A DNA stretch of 64,000 nucleotides from Dryocosmus kuriphilus (GCA_038277395.1 CM076196.1:135978730-136042729), one strand, 5' to 3'; positions 29,429 to 41,450 are shown, numbered from the stretch's first letter. Numbers and translations: made by a program. The notes: generated from the sequence alone by a model not told the origin.

Positions 29429-32400
29429 AAATTACTGTAGAAAACTACATCAATTACTTAGAGTAAATTACGTAATCAATTCTAATATTAATTATAATAG
29501 ATTCAGGGTAACTGCATTGACTTAAATCCTAAAATGTGACTGGTGGTATTTATGAGCGAATAATGATTACGTATCATCTTTTCTAGAAGAATACAGGTCT
29601 TTTAATTGGTGGATCGTATACAGTATTTTTAGTTAGGTTTGATCTTGTAGGGGGTATGGATGCTCAACGTATTTTTTCGAGTTGAATTGAATAGAATAAA
29701 TTGCTTATTTGTGTAATATTTTTGTGTATTTCGATTGAATCTCAGATATCGATAAATATGGAGAATTTTAACGATGTACGTGAGGTAAGTAAAAAATTTG
29801 TTTACTTTTTCTTAGAAATTGTTAATTTGATTATATTTATATATTCAAAGCTATGCAACAAACTAGTTTTAGGAATCTGAAGGTTGAGAAAAAACATATC
29901 GGTCTTTGGGAAGAAAAATGAATGTTTAAAACCATATTTTTCATCAGAATTTGATTTTGCACATAGTCCTCTCGAAACTATAAATCCTTTTATGTTTTAT
30001 AAATTGATAATTTAATTATTTTTGTGTATTCAGATTCATAAAAGCAACTAATTTCAAAAATATGCACCTTAAAAAATAAAATCTCGGGCATTGAGAACAA
30101 AAATGAATTTTAAAATCGGGCATTTCATCAAAATTTGATTTTATATGCAGTCCTAGTGAAATTAGACTTTTTTATATTTTATAAATCGTCAACTTAATTA
30201 TTTTTTGTTATTCAGAGTCAAGAAATAAATTAGTATCAGGAATATGAACCTCTAGAAACAAGATCTCGGGCTTTGGGAACAAAAATGAGACTAAAATCGT
30301 ATTTCTTATCAAAATTTGATTTTACACTCCTTCAAAATTTTTAATTTATAAAACTTCTTTTAGAAAATTCGAAAACTTCGAAAACTTTTCAGTGAAAAGT
30401 AATTCAAGTTTCAATATCTTATATTTAATTTTATAATTTTTTGTCAAGTAAGGCTTTCAGTTTCAGAAATCCTGGAACTTTAAATTGTTAATGGTCTAAG
30501 AATTTAATTATTTAATAAAGAGAATTGAAAAAACCTAGCACGAAAAATTTTAGCTATAGATCTGTACAAAACTGAAATTTAAAGAATCGTTTTTCCCATC
30601 AGTTTAAAAAAATTACTAATTGAACTTTTTTTTCGCAATTTACATAGTATATTTAATTATTATAAATGTAGATAGATTTTTTATTTAATTTTATTTAGGC
30701 GAAATTCTTATTTCTTGACACTCATATAACTATAGCAAGTATAAAAAAATAGAATTCCATGTATCCAAAATTGTATTATAAGGTTCAAATTTAGTAATGA
30801 ACAAAAAAAATTGTAATAACGCTCCAAATATTTCAATATCGGTACAATGAAATTATAACCTATTTTCATATTTTCTCATTATTTTGAGGAAAGATTTTCA
30901 TAAAAAAAATCTTTTTGATCATTTTAAAACATACTGCTATCTTCGAAATTATTCTAATTTTAAATTTATCGGGCTCATATGAGGAATAAAATTTTATTAA
31001 AATAACCCTTAAATTTGATAATGTACGTTTTTATTCTTCGATTTATCGTCGAATTTAAAAAAATACTTTTTTGTCAAACTTTGATTTTATACGTAGTTCT
31101 CTACAAACTAAATTCTTTTTTATCTTTTTTAGATCGATAATTTTTTTATTTTTTTATATATTTAGATTCATAAAAGCAAGTAAATTAAAAAATATGTACC
31201 TTTAAGAAATAAAATCTCGGGCTTTGTGAACAAAAATGAATTTTAAAATGGGGCATTTCGCGCAGGACCGAGATTTCAACTTTTGGGCCACGTAGTGTAT
31301 ACGATTTTTCTTCATAGCCGGTCGAAAGTACGTTATTAATTTTACTTTTTTTTGACTTTAAATGTTGATAAGCATGTTATTGATGCCTGCCCCTGACATT
31401 TGCGGCACGAGCGAAGCGAGTGCTGCTGGTCGTGGGGGCAGGCATCCGAATACATTCGAAGAGTCAAGTCTAATAATATTTTTCTAAAATAAATTAATTC
31501 CACTTTCTTAAAGATGTCTGTATTTCACTAGTCTAAACATTATATTATATTTATTATAAAATTTATAATTGACGACAAAACAACATTGACAACTACTTCT
31601 AAGGTTAGAGGTAACAACAGCAATGACAGAGGTTAAGAATTAGTTTTAATACACATGAGAAATTCTTTCCTCCCGCCGTTACTTTCGTCTCTGATATTAG
31701 GGACGAAAGTACGTACTTTCGACCGAGGTATGATTCTTTCCTCCCGCCGTTATAGAGGGCGCGCGTGTACTTCCCACAGGGAGTAAATGTTGAACTTTCG
31801 TCTCTGATATTAGGGACGAAAGTACGTACTTTCGACCGAGGTATGGGAGAAAACGTATTTTTTCACATTTTATTTTTGAGAGGTGATTGTGACCTTCAAT
31901 TTAGTGATAGAAAAATGTAAAAAATGCAAGATAATTTATAAACTGTGAATTTTCATTTTCTTATAACAACTAAACGATCGGCTTTAATTTTGATAGTGAA
32001 AAAATAAAAATCACATTACCTCCAGTATGCGATTGTTTAAAATCTGTGCCTGATGAAAAGTGAGCAGTCGAGATTAAAACTATTTCTCTCGGAAAAAAAT
32101 ATCAATATTTCCCTTGTTTTTGCACTTAGAATGGTCATTCAATCACTTTTCCAACTACTTTTGTTGTTATAAATCAGAATTTGAACTGGTTTGCTTATGG
32201 TTTAGAAGATATGAAGATAAACATATTAATGACTCATAAAAGAAAAAAAGAATTCAGTTTCGAGATTGAGATGTGTAAAGTCAAATTTTGATGAGAAATC
32301 CGATTTTTAAAAACTTATTTTTGTTCCCAAAGTCCCAGATCTTGTTTCTAGAGGTTCATATTCCTGACACTAGTTCATTTCTTTACTGTAAATTACAAAA

Positions 32401-33545
32401 AATAATGAAGTTAACGATTTATAAAATATAATAGAGATTAATTTCGCGAGGACTACATATAAAATCAAATTTTGATGAAAAGACCGATTTTAAAATTCAT
32501 TTTTGTTCTCAAAGCGCGAGATTTTACTTCTTAAAGGTACATATTTTTGAATTTACTTGCTTTTATGAATCTAAATGTATAAAAATAATAAAATTATCGA
32601 TTTATAAAAGAGAAAAGAATTTAGTTTGTAGAGAACTATATATAACATCAAAGCTTGACAAATAAGTCTTTGTTTAGATTCGACGATAAATTGAAGAATA
32701 AAACAGTACAGTATCAAATTAAGGGGTTAATTTAATAAAATTTTATTCGTAAAATGAGCTCGATAAATTTAAAATTAGAATAATTTCGAAGATAATAGTA
32801 ATAGTATTTTTTTTAAATTATCAAAAAGATTTTTTTTTATGAAATTTTTCTACAAAATGATGGAATGATATCAAAATAGGTATTGATCTCATTGTACCGA
32901 TATTGAAATGTTTTGAGCATTATTACAATTCTTTTTGTTAATTACTGAATCTGAACCATATCATATAATTTTGGATACATGGATTTATAATTTTTTTTGT
33001 ACTGACTATAGTTACATGAGTGTCATAAAAATAAGAACTTCGGCTAAATAAAATTAAATAAAAAATGTATCCAAATTTATAATAATTAAATATACTATGT
33101 AAATTTCCAAAAAAAGTTGAATTAGTGATATTTTTAAACTGATGGGAAAAACGATTTTTTAAATTTAAATTTTGTACATATCCATAGTTAAAAATTTTCG
33201 CGTTAGTTTTTTTTTCCATTCTTTCGAACTTTTTATTAAATAATTAAATTCCTAAACCATAAACAATTTAAAGTTGGAGGTTTTTTTGAAAATGAAAGTG
33301 TTATTTTATAAAAAATTATGAATTAAATATAAATAATAAATTAATATAAATTATAATTATAAAATGGTAGAAAGCAAATTTGTAGATCTCTTTAAACTGA
33401 ACAACTTGGTTTATTGTCATTTTCCCCGTATCTCGCATAGTTTAGCCGGAAAATGGATTTATTGATTTTGTAAAAACCGTTTTTTTGATGGATAAAATCA
33501 TAACCGTGGGTTACCACGTGCTTTTAAAACATTTTTCGATTTTCA
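29429..33545 (+). repeat. Repeat unit A, right part
   Basis: Resumes unit A after the Polinton and matches unit B from 38838 on, same orientation. At 29850-30330 are about three diverged ~165-bp units (phrase CTCGGGC[AT]TTG[AG]GAACAAAA, then a CAAAATTTGATTTTA block). Related units appear inverted at 32220-32720. A long inverted repeat (about 30450-31260 against 32290-33290) folds the region back on itself. No gene is evident; frames at 32938-33219 are chance. Confidence 0.75.
31262..31845. mobile_element. Insertion private to unit A with hairpins and an 18-bp palindrome
   Basis: Unit B lacks this stretch and has a different segment here. It holds a hairpin (GATGCCTGCCCC ... GGGGCAGGCATC, 31382-31447) whose loop contains CACGAGCGAAGCGAGTG. 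Two tandem copies of a block with the perfect palindrome CGAAAGTACGTACTTTCG (about 31705 and 31817) follow. CGGTCGAAAGTACG near 31319 and its complement CGTACTTTCGACCG at 31712 and 31830 look like terminal inverted repeats. No transposase. The same sequence recurs at 48044-48626 in the duplicated contig. Confidence 0.6.
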
Positions 33546-33807
33546 ATTACAAACTTCTTCTGAAAGACTATATAGTAAACTTTAAATTGTATTTTAAAAT
33601 ATAGTTGAACATAAGAAAGATTGTAATGAAATGCTTATTATCATTCTTTCTTTAATTCTATTTAAATTACGAATTGTATCAAAATTCTAAACTGCTGAGT
33701 GCTGACCGTGCTGACCCATTTGAAAGTATGGTTAGATATTTTTCAAATATAATTTTAAAATACAATTTATAGTTTGCTTTCTAACAAATTATTTACTGCG
33801 TTGTTTT

Positions 33808-34662
33808 AAAAATCGTTTTGTGTTAAAGAACACAAGGCAGAAGTGAAACTTTGCGGGTACTGAATAAAATTAATGAATAAATGAAAATAAAATACAAGAA
33901 AATGAAACAATCAAATACAAGCAAATGAACAATAAAATAAAATACAAGCAAATAAATAAATAAAATCAAGTACAAGCAAATAAACAATAACATACAATAC
34001 AAGCACATGGAAAAAAATAAATACGAGCAACTAAAAAAATAGAATTAAATACAAGCAAATAAAAAAAAAAATAAAAAAATAACTTGAAGCTAAAGTAAAA
34101 CTTTGAATACAAATATACAACGAAATGACAAATTTAGAGTACCAAAATGACGTCGAAATTGAAATGAATTTTCGACATTCAAAATTTGACGACAAAGTTT
34201 CACTTCTCTCGCACAGCTTCGATTCCAAGCATGTAGCATTGCATGAACCTGCAATGTGCAAGAGAAGTGAAACTTTGTCGTCAAATTTTGAATGTCGAAA
34301 ATTCATTTCAATTTCGACGTCATTTTGGTACTCTAAATTTGTCATTTCGTTGTATATTTGTATTCAAAGTTTTACTTTAGCTTCAAGTTATTTTTTTATT
34401 TTTTTTTTTTTATTTGCTTGTATTTAATTCTATTTTTTTAGTTGCTCGTATTTATTTTTTTCCATGTGCTTGTATTGTATGTTATTGTTTATTTGCTTGT
34501 ACTTGATTTTATTTATTTATTTGCTTGTATTTTATTTTATTGTTCATTTGCTTGTATTTGATTGTTTCATTTTCTTGTATTTTATTTTCATTTATTCATT
34601 AATTTTATTCAGTACCCGCAAAGTTTCACTTCTGCCTTGTGTTCTTTAACACAAAACGATTT
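33808..34662. repeat. Near-perfect ~400-bp-arm palindrome
   Basis: The arm from AAAAATCGTTTTGTGTTAA (33808) to about 34213 is repeated inverted from about 34257 to 34662, with a ~45-bp spacer. Arms contain an A-rich AATACAAGCAAATAAA run and end in GACAAAGTTTCACTTCTC. Frames on both strands give the same predicted peptide, the expected artefact of a palindrome. The copy in the duplicated contig is at about 50587-51440. Confidence 0.9.
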
Positions 34663-34677
34663 TTTTTTCCAGTTGCT

Positions 34678-34965
34678 AGCATTAGACATGTCATTGAGAT
34701 TAAATTTTGGTAAAACTTTTGTTATAAAACTCATTATGGAAATATACAACCGTTTTACAGATACCGATGGCTATTGAATGCATACATAACGTGCGCATCA
34801 ACAGGAAAAGCAGCTATCGCAATTGGAGGAACAACAGTTCATACTGCGTTGAAAATTTCGCAAGACATCTTTCTCAATGATTTTTTCCCTCTTGGAAGTT
34901 TGTTGAAAATGATGCGCTCTCTCAGGAAATGTCTTTCACACACGAAATCATTCCTTAGAATGTAG
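34678..34965 (+). pseudogene. PIF1-like DNA helicase fragment
   Basis: The first piece reads FGKTFVIKLIMEIYNRFTDTDG (degenerate Walker A, motif I). After a frame change near 34772 the next reads ASTGKAAIAIGGTTVHTALKIS, the motif Ia region of PIF1 helicases. Only about 90 residues remain, with no motifs II-VI. Such helicases occur in Helitrons and also as host genes; origin is undecided. A second copy in the duplicated contig lies at about 51457-51746. Confidence 0.75.
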
Positions 34966-35379
34966 CTGAATGTGTTTTTCCATTGTTTGAAAAGCTCAGC
35001 ATTCTGTACAAGGAACAATCAACAACATAAAACAAAAGATTCATTTCACTCTATTTGTCAGGAAACATAAATCACTTGAAAAATTAAATTACCGTTGGAG
35101 CTTTGAAGAATGATACATTTTCGTTGACGGGTTTATGCCTATCACGATACCAAGAATTCATGCAATCTCGCACACAGCAGTACCTCCGAAACGTACTCCT
35201 TGGTTTGTTTACATCACTCATTTGCGGTTAGGTTTCGAATTGATACAATGGATTTGAGTTTTTGTACCAATTATTGAGGCTACGAGCTCACGAACCAACA
35301 AACACATGATCAAAACTAATCATCTCGAAAGAAACTAACATTTTTACGGGAAATTAAAAAGTTTCACTTCAAAAACGAT

Positions 35380-35690
35380 TTGTGTGCGAGAGCGCGCGCT
35401 AATATTCTCGACGCGCTCAGACGCGCTCGACGAGTCTTCGAAATACCTCTCCCTCTCGCCCCCCCCCCCCCCCCTTCCCCCCGGCCGCTCCATCGCCTCT
35501 GCGCGCGGATAGGCTCAGATGGGCTCGCGTGAATGGCATCCTTCCGTCTCGCTTTGTAGCGCGCGCTTCTCTTTCCCCCTCACCCGCGCATCGTGGCCCG
35601 TGCCCCCGTCCCGCTCCCCCCTTGCCCACAAATGCTGCCGCGAGAGCTTCTGGTTTTACCCCGGCCAGAAATGTCAGAACGAGAGAAGAG
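35380..35690. other. GC-rich, CpG-rich island of ~300 bp
   Basis: An abrupt composition change: GAGAGCGCGCGC, GACGCGCTCGACGAG, a C16 run at 35460-35476, GGCCGCTCC, GCGCGCGGATAG. Both strands have open frames only because stops are rare in GC-rich DNA. The duplicated copy (about 52160-52470) differs in the C-run length (13), a homopolymer difference. Confidence 0.6.
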
Positions 35691-35921
35691 AAGTTTTACT
35701 TCAAAAGTAGAAATGAATGTAATTCTAAATAATTCATATAAAAAGAATGTAATAAACATGTAATTCTATAAATAATTAATTACCTGGATAATAGTAGTTT
35801 TAAAGTTTTTCCAATGTGTCGAACAGTTCACAGCTATACTTTATAACGTAATGACTGCTCACGTCTAAATAACGTCATATCCAGATTTCAATTCCTTTTT
35901 TTTCTAGTTTTTATGTGCAAG

Positions 35922-36125
35922 GCATCTCTGACACTGATTGCCAATTTGCCACTGCCTTATGACTTTTGTAACACGCCTCACTCACTCACTGATCGCATCT
36001 AAAATCTAAATATATAAATGCAGGTTAGAACCTGTCAACCACGTACTGATCTCTATTATACATTAATTGGATTAATACATTGGAATACGAGTGACGCTAA
36101 TTTGTAAGCTGCGGCAGCTATGTTC
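35922..36125. other. Short insertion in unit B relative to A
   Basis: Unit A reads GTGCAAGGCTATATTCTTAG at 10151, but unit B has about 200 extra bases after GTGCAAGGC, including CACTCACTCACTGATCGC and GTTAGAACCTGTCAACCACG, before GTGAAACAAAG resumes. No terminal repeat was resolved. Confidence 0.45.
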
Positions 36126-36965
36126 ATGGTGAAACAAAGTTTACATTTTTGGCGTGCAAATTTAAACTCATCATAAGAAACAAAGGTGTCTCAGAAAGAA
36201 ATATTATGGTGTAATAGTTGAAAAATAAAAATAAAAATCAATGTAATTAATTTTAAATTCGTGAAAGGAAAACACGGAAGAATTGATATAAATTAGATTA
36301 CCATTATCATTATGAAAATAATTCTTTATTAAATCGATTTCAAAATAAGAATAAAAATTATGTAATAAAATAATTTTTATTATTATTCAATTTTTGCAAT
36401 ATAAAAAAATTAATTCTAGATTTTTAAAATTCTGTTCATATTTTAAAATAGTTTTGGGGGAAAATAGAGTAAACTAAAAATATATGTGACAGTTGTTAAT
36501 GAGATATAATATTTTTATTTTTGCAAAAAAATGTCATGTAGTGCGGGAACTGGTAGATGATTTATGTCGAGGTAAGAAATGTTTTTGTAAATAATAGAGA
36601 AATGTATTTATACTCTAATTAAAATTATGTGATCATGGAGTATAAATTAAATTATTATAAAAAAAGAGAAAGAATTCTTTACAATTTGTAAATGTAAAAC
36701 AATGTTATTTTCGTAAAGCAAAAATAGTGCTTTTCTGTCAAAACAAAATTAATAAAGTATAAAAATAACGACATATTTTTATAAAAAGGGTATAAAGTAA
36801 GAAAAGAACGTGTATCTTCTTATTAAGAGAGTAGTTACAAAGAAGAAATTTCATTAAAATATCGGTGGAGCAAAAACAAATGCACATGCGAATATTTTGT
36901 GAGAAGCAGTAAAAATATATACAATTTTGAACCGTAATCTGTTTAGTAATAGGTTTTAATTTATA

Positions 36966-37924
36966 CACGGAAAAAAGAGTGTTTGAGTAAATGGCAGTAA
37001 TTACTATTTTTGTTGCGAAAATCAATATAAGTGTTAAAAATTACTATTTTTATTTTAAATTTTTGCCACTTACTCGTGATTACTATATAAATGATAACTT
37101 GCGACAAAAAAAGTAGCTTAAAATACAATTTGCATTTTGATTTTTTGACACTTTCTCAAGATTACTATTTAAATCATAATTCTAAGCCAATAAAATAGCT
37201 GAAAATACCATTTACATAAAGTAACGAAATATGTCAAATAATAAAAACTACATTTCTTAGCGGTTTTGACTAAACGGAATGTCAAAAATTACCATTTGAA
37301 GATCGTACTCTCCGGCGTTAGTTTTAAATAGTAAGGGTCAACTCGAAGACGAGTCAAAAAGTACCATTTAGAAATAGTAAAATGGTATTTCAGCGAAAAA
37401 GCTTGGCTGAGATTTTGTCCACAAAGTGCAAGCGGTTAAATAGATCAGTCGGTTAGTGCGTGCGTATTAGGTTTTAGGATGGTTAGGTCGGGGGTTCGAT
37501 TCCCCAGCGAGTGCCATTTTCCGAAGCGTTTGGGCGTGCGATTATATGTGTAAAGAGACCGTGCACGTGATTGTGTAATTTGAAACATAAATTAAGTGCA
37601 GTGATTATATTAAAAACAATTTTTTTTGTAAATTTTTCGTTATATTACATTGTTAAAAACCGGTCGGATCCCGACTATTTGTATCCGGGATGCGACCGTG
37701 TATAGCCTGGCCGGATTCCGGATACAAGCAGGGCAACCCGGCCGGGATTCGAAATTACGTTGTGAATTTTACCATTTGAAGTAGTACTCTTTTATTCTGA
37801 ATCGCTTTTTTTTCAGAAATAGTAAAAGGTGCTAAATGACTTTTCAGAGTTCAAATCAGCCATTTCAAAATAGCACTCTTTGCTCTGATTTCGAATTACA
37901 TTGTGCCATTTACTTTTTTGCGTG
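36966..37924. mobile_element. MITE, 959 bp, TA target duplication, ends CACGGAAAAAAG
   Basis: Ends CACGGAAAAAAG and CTTTTTTGCGTG are inverted with one mismatch and flanked by TA. Unit A has the intact site ATTTATACCCTTC near 10997. Internal short repeats (TACCATTT, AGTAGTACTC) are spread over both halves. No transposase. The duplicated copy is 53745-54703, identical in length. Confidence 0.85.
37440..37516 (+). ncRNA. tRNA-like sequence with B box inside the MITE
   Basis: GGGGGTTCGATTCCCC contains a perfect Pol III B box GGTTCGATTCC in a T-arm-like hairpin. ATCAGTCGGTTAGTGCG about 45 bp upstream resembles a D arm and A box, and AGTGCCA follows the T arm. The acceptor stem does not close convincingly, so this is a tRNA-derived fragment (SINE head or pseudogene), not a functional tRNA. 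The second copy is near 54217-54294. Confidence 0.5.
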
Positions 37925-38831
37925 TACCCTTCTTATAAAAAAATTTCGTTATTTTTATTATTTGCAAAAACATTTCTTACATCGACACAAATTATCTACC
38001 GCAGTCCTGTATTGTATGACACTCTTTTTCAAAAATAAATTTTTTAAATCTCATTAGCTACTGTCACAATTATTTTCAGTCTACTCTATTTTCCCCTCAA
38101 TATTATTTGCAAACAAACATTATGTATCTTGTATATAAATTGCTTTTCTTAATTATTATACTTTAAATATAAACTTTCATGTGAGATACACGAACAGAAA
38201 AATAAGCTTCTATAACCTCACTTTTCGCTTCAAATTTATTTATTTGTTATTTTCTCGAAAACTTCTCTGATGTGATCAAATAGCTCGATTTTATAAAAAC
38301 TGCATTTCAGGTAATTAAATTATTTTAGGTCGATGATAAATAATGCGTACTTTCCTAAAATAATCTTAAATTAACATTTGATTTCCGCATTTATCTCGCT
38401 AAAAGTTTATATATATTTTAAAACCTTTATGGGGCATTCAGAAGGAAATAATATAGTAGAAAATGTATCATTGGTACTATAGAGTATTGAAAACATATAT
38501 GTTTTCAATGCAGAGTTCTACAACCATCCATTTTGTGTCATTTTTAATTTTCATTTAGCAAAAATAATCGCATGCATATCTCTCAAGCATTTTCCGCGTA
38601 TTCACCAGGACCTAAAATGGCAGTTGCATATTCCCACATAATGTAGTACCCTAGCATAGAGTAGCTTGAAAAGTTGCGCTTCAATTAATTTTAAAATTTG
38701 AAATAGCATATCAGTACGTTTCGTCGGCTGACACCAGGGTTGGTCAATTACTCCTCAGTCCTCGATCGATGTCTTTTATTTAAAGAACACTGATTTATCA
38801 GTGAATATTTTCATACCGTACAAAAAAGTAG

Positions 38832-38837
38832 GAAGAT
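38832..38837 (+). other. Empty Polinton insertion site in unit B
   Basis: AAAAAAGTAGGAAGATAAAT joins, without the element, the two sequences that flank the Polinton in unit A, with GAAGAT once. The duplicated copy is at 55611-55616. Confidence 0.97.
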
Positions 38838-39809
38838 AAATTACTGTAGAAAACTACATCAATTACTTAGAGTAAATTACTCAATCAATTCTAATATTAA
38901 TTATAATAGATTCAGGGTAACTGCATTGACTTAAATCCTAAAATGTGACTGGTGGTATTTATGAGCGAATAATGATTACGTATCATCTTTTCTAGAAGAA
39001 TACAAGTCTTTTAATTGGTGGATCGTATACAGTATTTTTAGTTAGTTTTGATCTTGTAGGGGGTATGGATGCTTAGCGTATTTTTTCGAGTTGAATTAAA
39101 TAGAATAAATTGCTTATTTGTGTAATATTTTTGTGTATTTCGATTGAATCTCAGATATCGATAAATATGGAGAATGTTAACGATGTACGTGAGGTAAGTA
39201 AAAAATTTGTTTACTTTTTTTTAGAAATTGTTAATTTGATTATATTTATATATTCAAAGCTATGCAACAAACTAGTTTTAGGAATCTGAAGGTTAAAAAA
39301 AAAAGTATATCGGTCTTTGGGAAGAAAAATTAATGTTTTAAAACCATATTTTTCATCAGAATTTGATTTTACACATAGTCCTCTCGAAACTATAAATCCT
39401 TTTATGTTTTATAAATTTGTTAATTTAATTATTTTTGTGTATTCAGATTCATAAAAGCAACTAATTTCAAAAATATGCACCTTGAAAAATAAAATCTCGG
39501 GCATTGAGAACAAAAGTGAATTTTAAAATCGGGCATTTCATCAAAATTTGATTTTATATGTAGTCCTAGTGAAATTAGACTTTTTTATATTTTATAAATC
39601 GTCAACTTGATTATTTTTTGTTATTCACAGTCACGAAATAAATTAGTATCAGGAATATGAACCTCTAGAAACAAGATCTCGGTCTTTGGGAACAAAAATG
39701 AGTCTAAAATCGTATTTCTTATCAAAATTTGATTTTACACGCCTTCAAAATTTTTAATTTATAAAACTTCTTTTAGAAAATTCGAAAACTTTTCAATGAA
39801 AAGTAATTC

Positions 39810-40929
39810 GTTCGTTTATTTATACTCTCTCCCTTTTACGGGTTTGAGAGTCATTACATAACGATCACATCTTTACATCCAGCGCAGATTTTACAAATAC
39901 TTATTCCTATACCTTATCCTATATGTACATAACTTCTTAATCTTTAATCTAAATCTACGCACTGCCGCTCAAGACCTTGGGCTTTCGTTTCCTCTCGCCA
40001 TTTCCATTCTATTGATGGTACATTAATCCTCGTCTCTACTGACTTTTCTTTTGCCTTTATACGAATCATTTTGGCCCTTCTCTACCCTGTATGGCCTGCT
40101 CTTTCTCTCAGCCTTTCCAATTTCTTCATCCATCCCTAGCACATTCTAAAAAACTACTTTAATCCCTTTTTCGCACTCTCTTTCCCTTCTTCCCACATTC
40201 TTCCTCTTATCTCGTTCGCAAACCGCGACGCTTCTACTCTGTTCTCAGTCACCTCTGCTACCCTTCGACCTTGAGACCGCTCTCCTGTTTTCAAGTCCTC
40301 TCTCTCTTCGTCCAATATCCACACCGTCTCATTCACCCACAACATGTCTCTCCCAAACCAAACTCTATTCCCTTTTCTCCTCTCCTGCCAAGCCCTCTCT
40401 CCTATTAACCATCTTTTCCTTCTCTCCCTCCATGTCATATCTTCATCAATTCTTTATTTTTTTCCCCTAAGCACCTTCTTTTTCCTCATTACCTCTCTCC
40501 TCTCCACTTCACTTACCAGCTTGATTACGTACATCCTCGCTTTTTCTCCTGACTTGTTGCCCAACCCCTTTATTTCTTGCACCCTGACATTTGCCCCTAT
40601 GTCCCTCAAAAGTTTCTCTACCTCCTTCTTTCCCGTTTCGCTTTCTACTTGCAATCCTTTTATAAAGATATTTCTCCTTTTCTTTTCCCTTTCAAACCCC
40701 TCCATTTTCCTTTCTAACTCACGTACTCTACTTTTCATTCTCTCATTCTCCTCTCTCAAGTTCACATTTACCTCTTCCCCGTCACCACTACCTATCTCCT
40801 TACGATTCTCTTGACGTTCAGCTCTGCATTCTAAGTTACGTACCCTCTCTTCTACCTGCCTTATTACCTTTCTCCCCTCTTCCTGCTTTTTTTCTCTGTC
40901 CCTCCTCCATCCTCTATAATTTTTGCCAT
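39810..40929 (-). mobile_element. Non-LTR retrotransposon fragment, ORF1 only, 22-bp target duplication
   Basis: A 1120-bp insert in minus orientation, flanked by a 22-bp direct repeat (39788-39809 and 40930-40951) that contains ACTTTTCaatGAAAAGT; unit A has a single near-copy near 30384. The element's 3' end, on the plus strand at its left, is GTTCGTTTATTTATAC, a short AT-rich tail and not poly(A). The duplicated copy is 56588-57706. Confidence 0.85.
40154..40929 (-). pseudogene. LINE ORF1 protein fragment: coiled coil plus RRM-like domain
   Basis: Within the insert the minus strand encodes a highly charged coiled coil (KVIRQVEERVRNLECRAE; ENERMKSRVRELERKMEGF), then RRNIFIKGLQV, the first strand of an RRM-like domain, through VLRGKK to a TAA at 40454-40456. 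The same frame continues with DMTWRERRKRW to 40154. This is the ORF1p arrangement of insect I/Jockey/L1-like LINEs, which bind their RNA. The in-frame stop and absent ORF2 mark it as dead. The frame extends upstream into host sequence to 40993 only by chance. Confidence 0.8.
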
Positions 40930-41450
40930 ACTTTTCAATGAAAAGTAATTCAAGTTTCAATAACTTATATTTAATTTTATAATTTTTTGTCAAGTAAGGC
41001 TTTCATTTTCAGAAATCCTGGAACTTTAAATTGTTCATGGTCTAAGAATTTAATTATTTAATAAAGAGAATCGAAAAAAACCTAGCACGAAAAATTTTAG
41101 CTATAGATCTGTACAAAACTGAAATTTAAAGAATCGTTTTTTCCACCAGTTTAAAAAAATTACTAATTAAACTTTTTTTCGAAATTTACATAGTATATTT
41201 AATTATTATAAATGTAGATAGATTTTTTATTTAATTTTATTTAGGCGAAATTCTTATTTCTTGACACTCATATAACTATAGTAAGTATAAAAAAATAGAA
41301 TTCCATGTATTCAAAATTGTATTATATGGTTCAAATTTAGTAATGAACAAAAAAAAAAATTGTAATAACGCTCCAAATATTTCAATATCGGTACAATGAA
41401 ATCATAACCTATTTTCATATTTTCTTATTATTTTGAGGAAAGATTTTCAT

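Larger units (their letters stand above)
33813..35702 (+). mobile_element. ~1.9-kb insertion in unit B: palindrome, PIF1 fragment, GC-rich end
   Basis: Unit A has the uninterrupted sequence near 9115 (TTTTTAAAAAGTAGAAATG). The insert begins TCGTTTTGTG and ends AGTTTTACTTC before AAAAGTAG. The 12-mer AAGTTTCACTTC or its complement, or the close AAGTTTTACTT form, recurs at about 33839, 34095, 34197, 34263, 34365, 34610, 35360 and 35693, so it punctuates the whole insert. A PIF1-like fragment and 5'-TC would suit a Helitron, but no CTRR end was found. Confidence 0.65.

Noticed and set aside
34031..34649. Overlapping ORFs on both strands in the palindrome (same peptides at 34031-34345 and 34125-34427; also 33823-34008 and 34464-34649)
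   Set aside because: A perfect palindrome reads the same peptide from both strands. The peptides are low-complexity Phe/Ile/Leu from AT-rich repeats.
33813..35702. Calling the PIF1-bearing insert a Helitron
   Set aside because: 5' TC is present but no CTRR terminus with preceding hairpin, no Rep domain and no clear A/T target were found.
35417..35732. Arg/Gly-rich ORFs in the GC-rich island
   Set aside because: Low stop frequency in GC-rich DNA; frames change between the duplicate copies with C-run length.
40344..40814. 156-residue plus-strand ORF rich in Ser/Phe/Leu
   Set aside because: Antisense shadow of the Lys/Glu-rich LINE ORF1 coiled coil.
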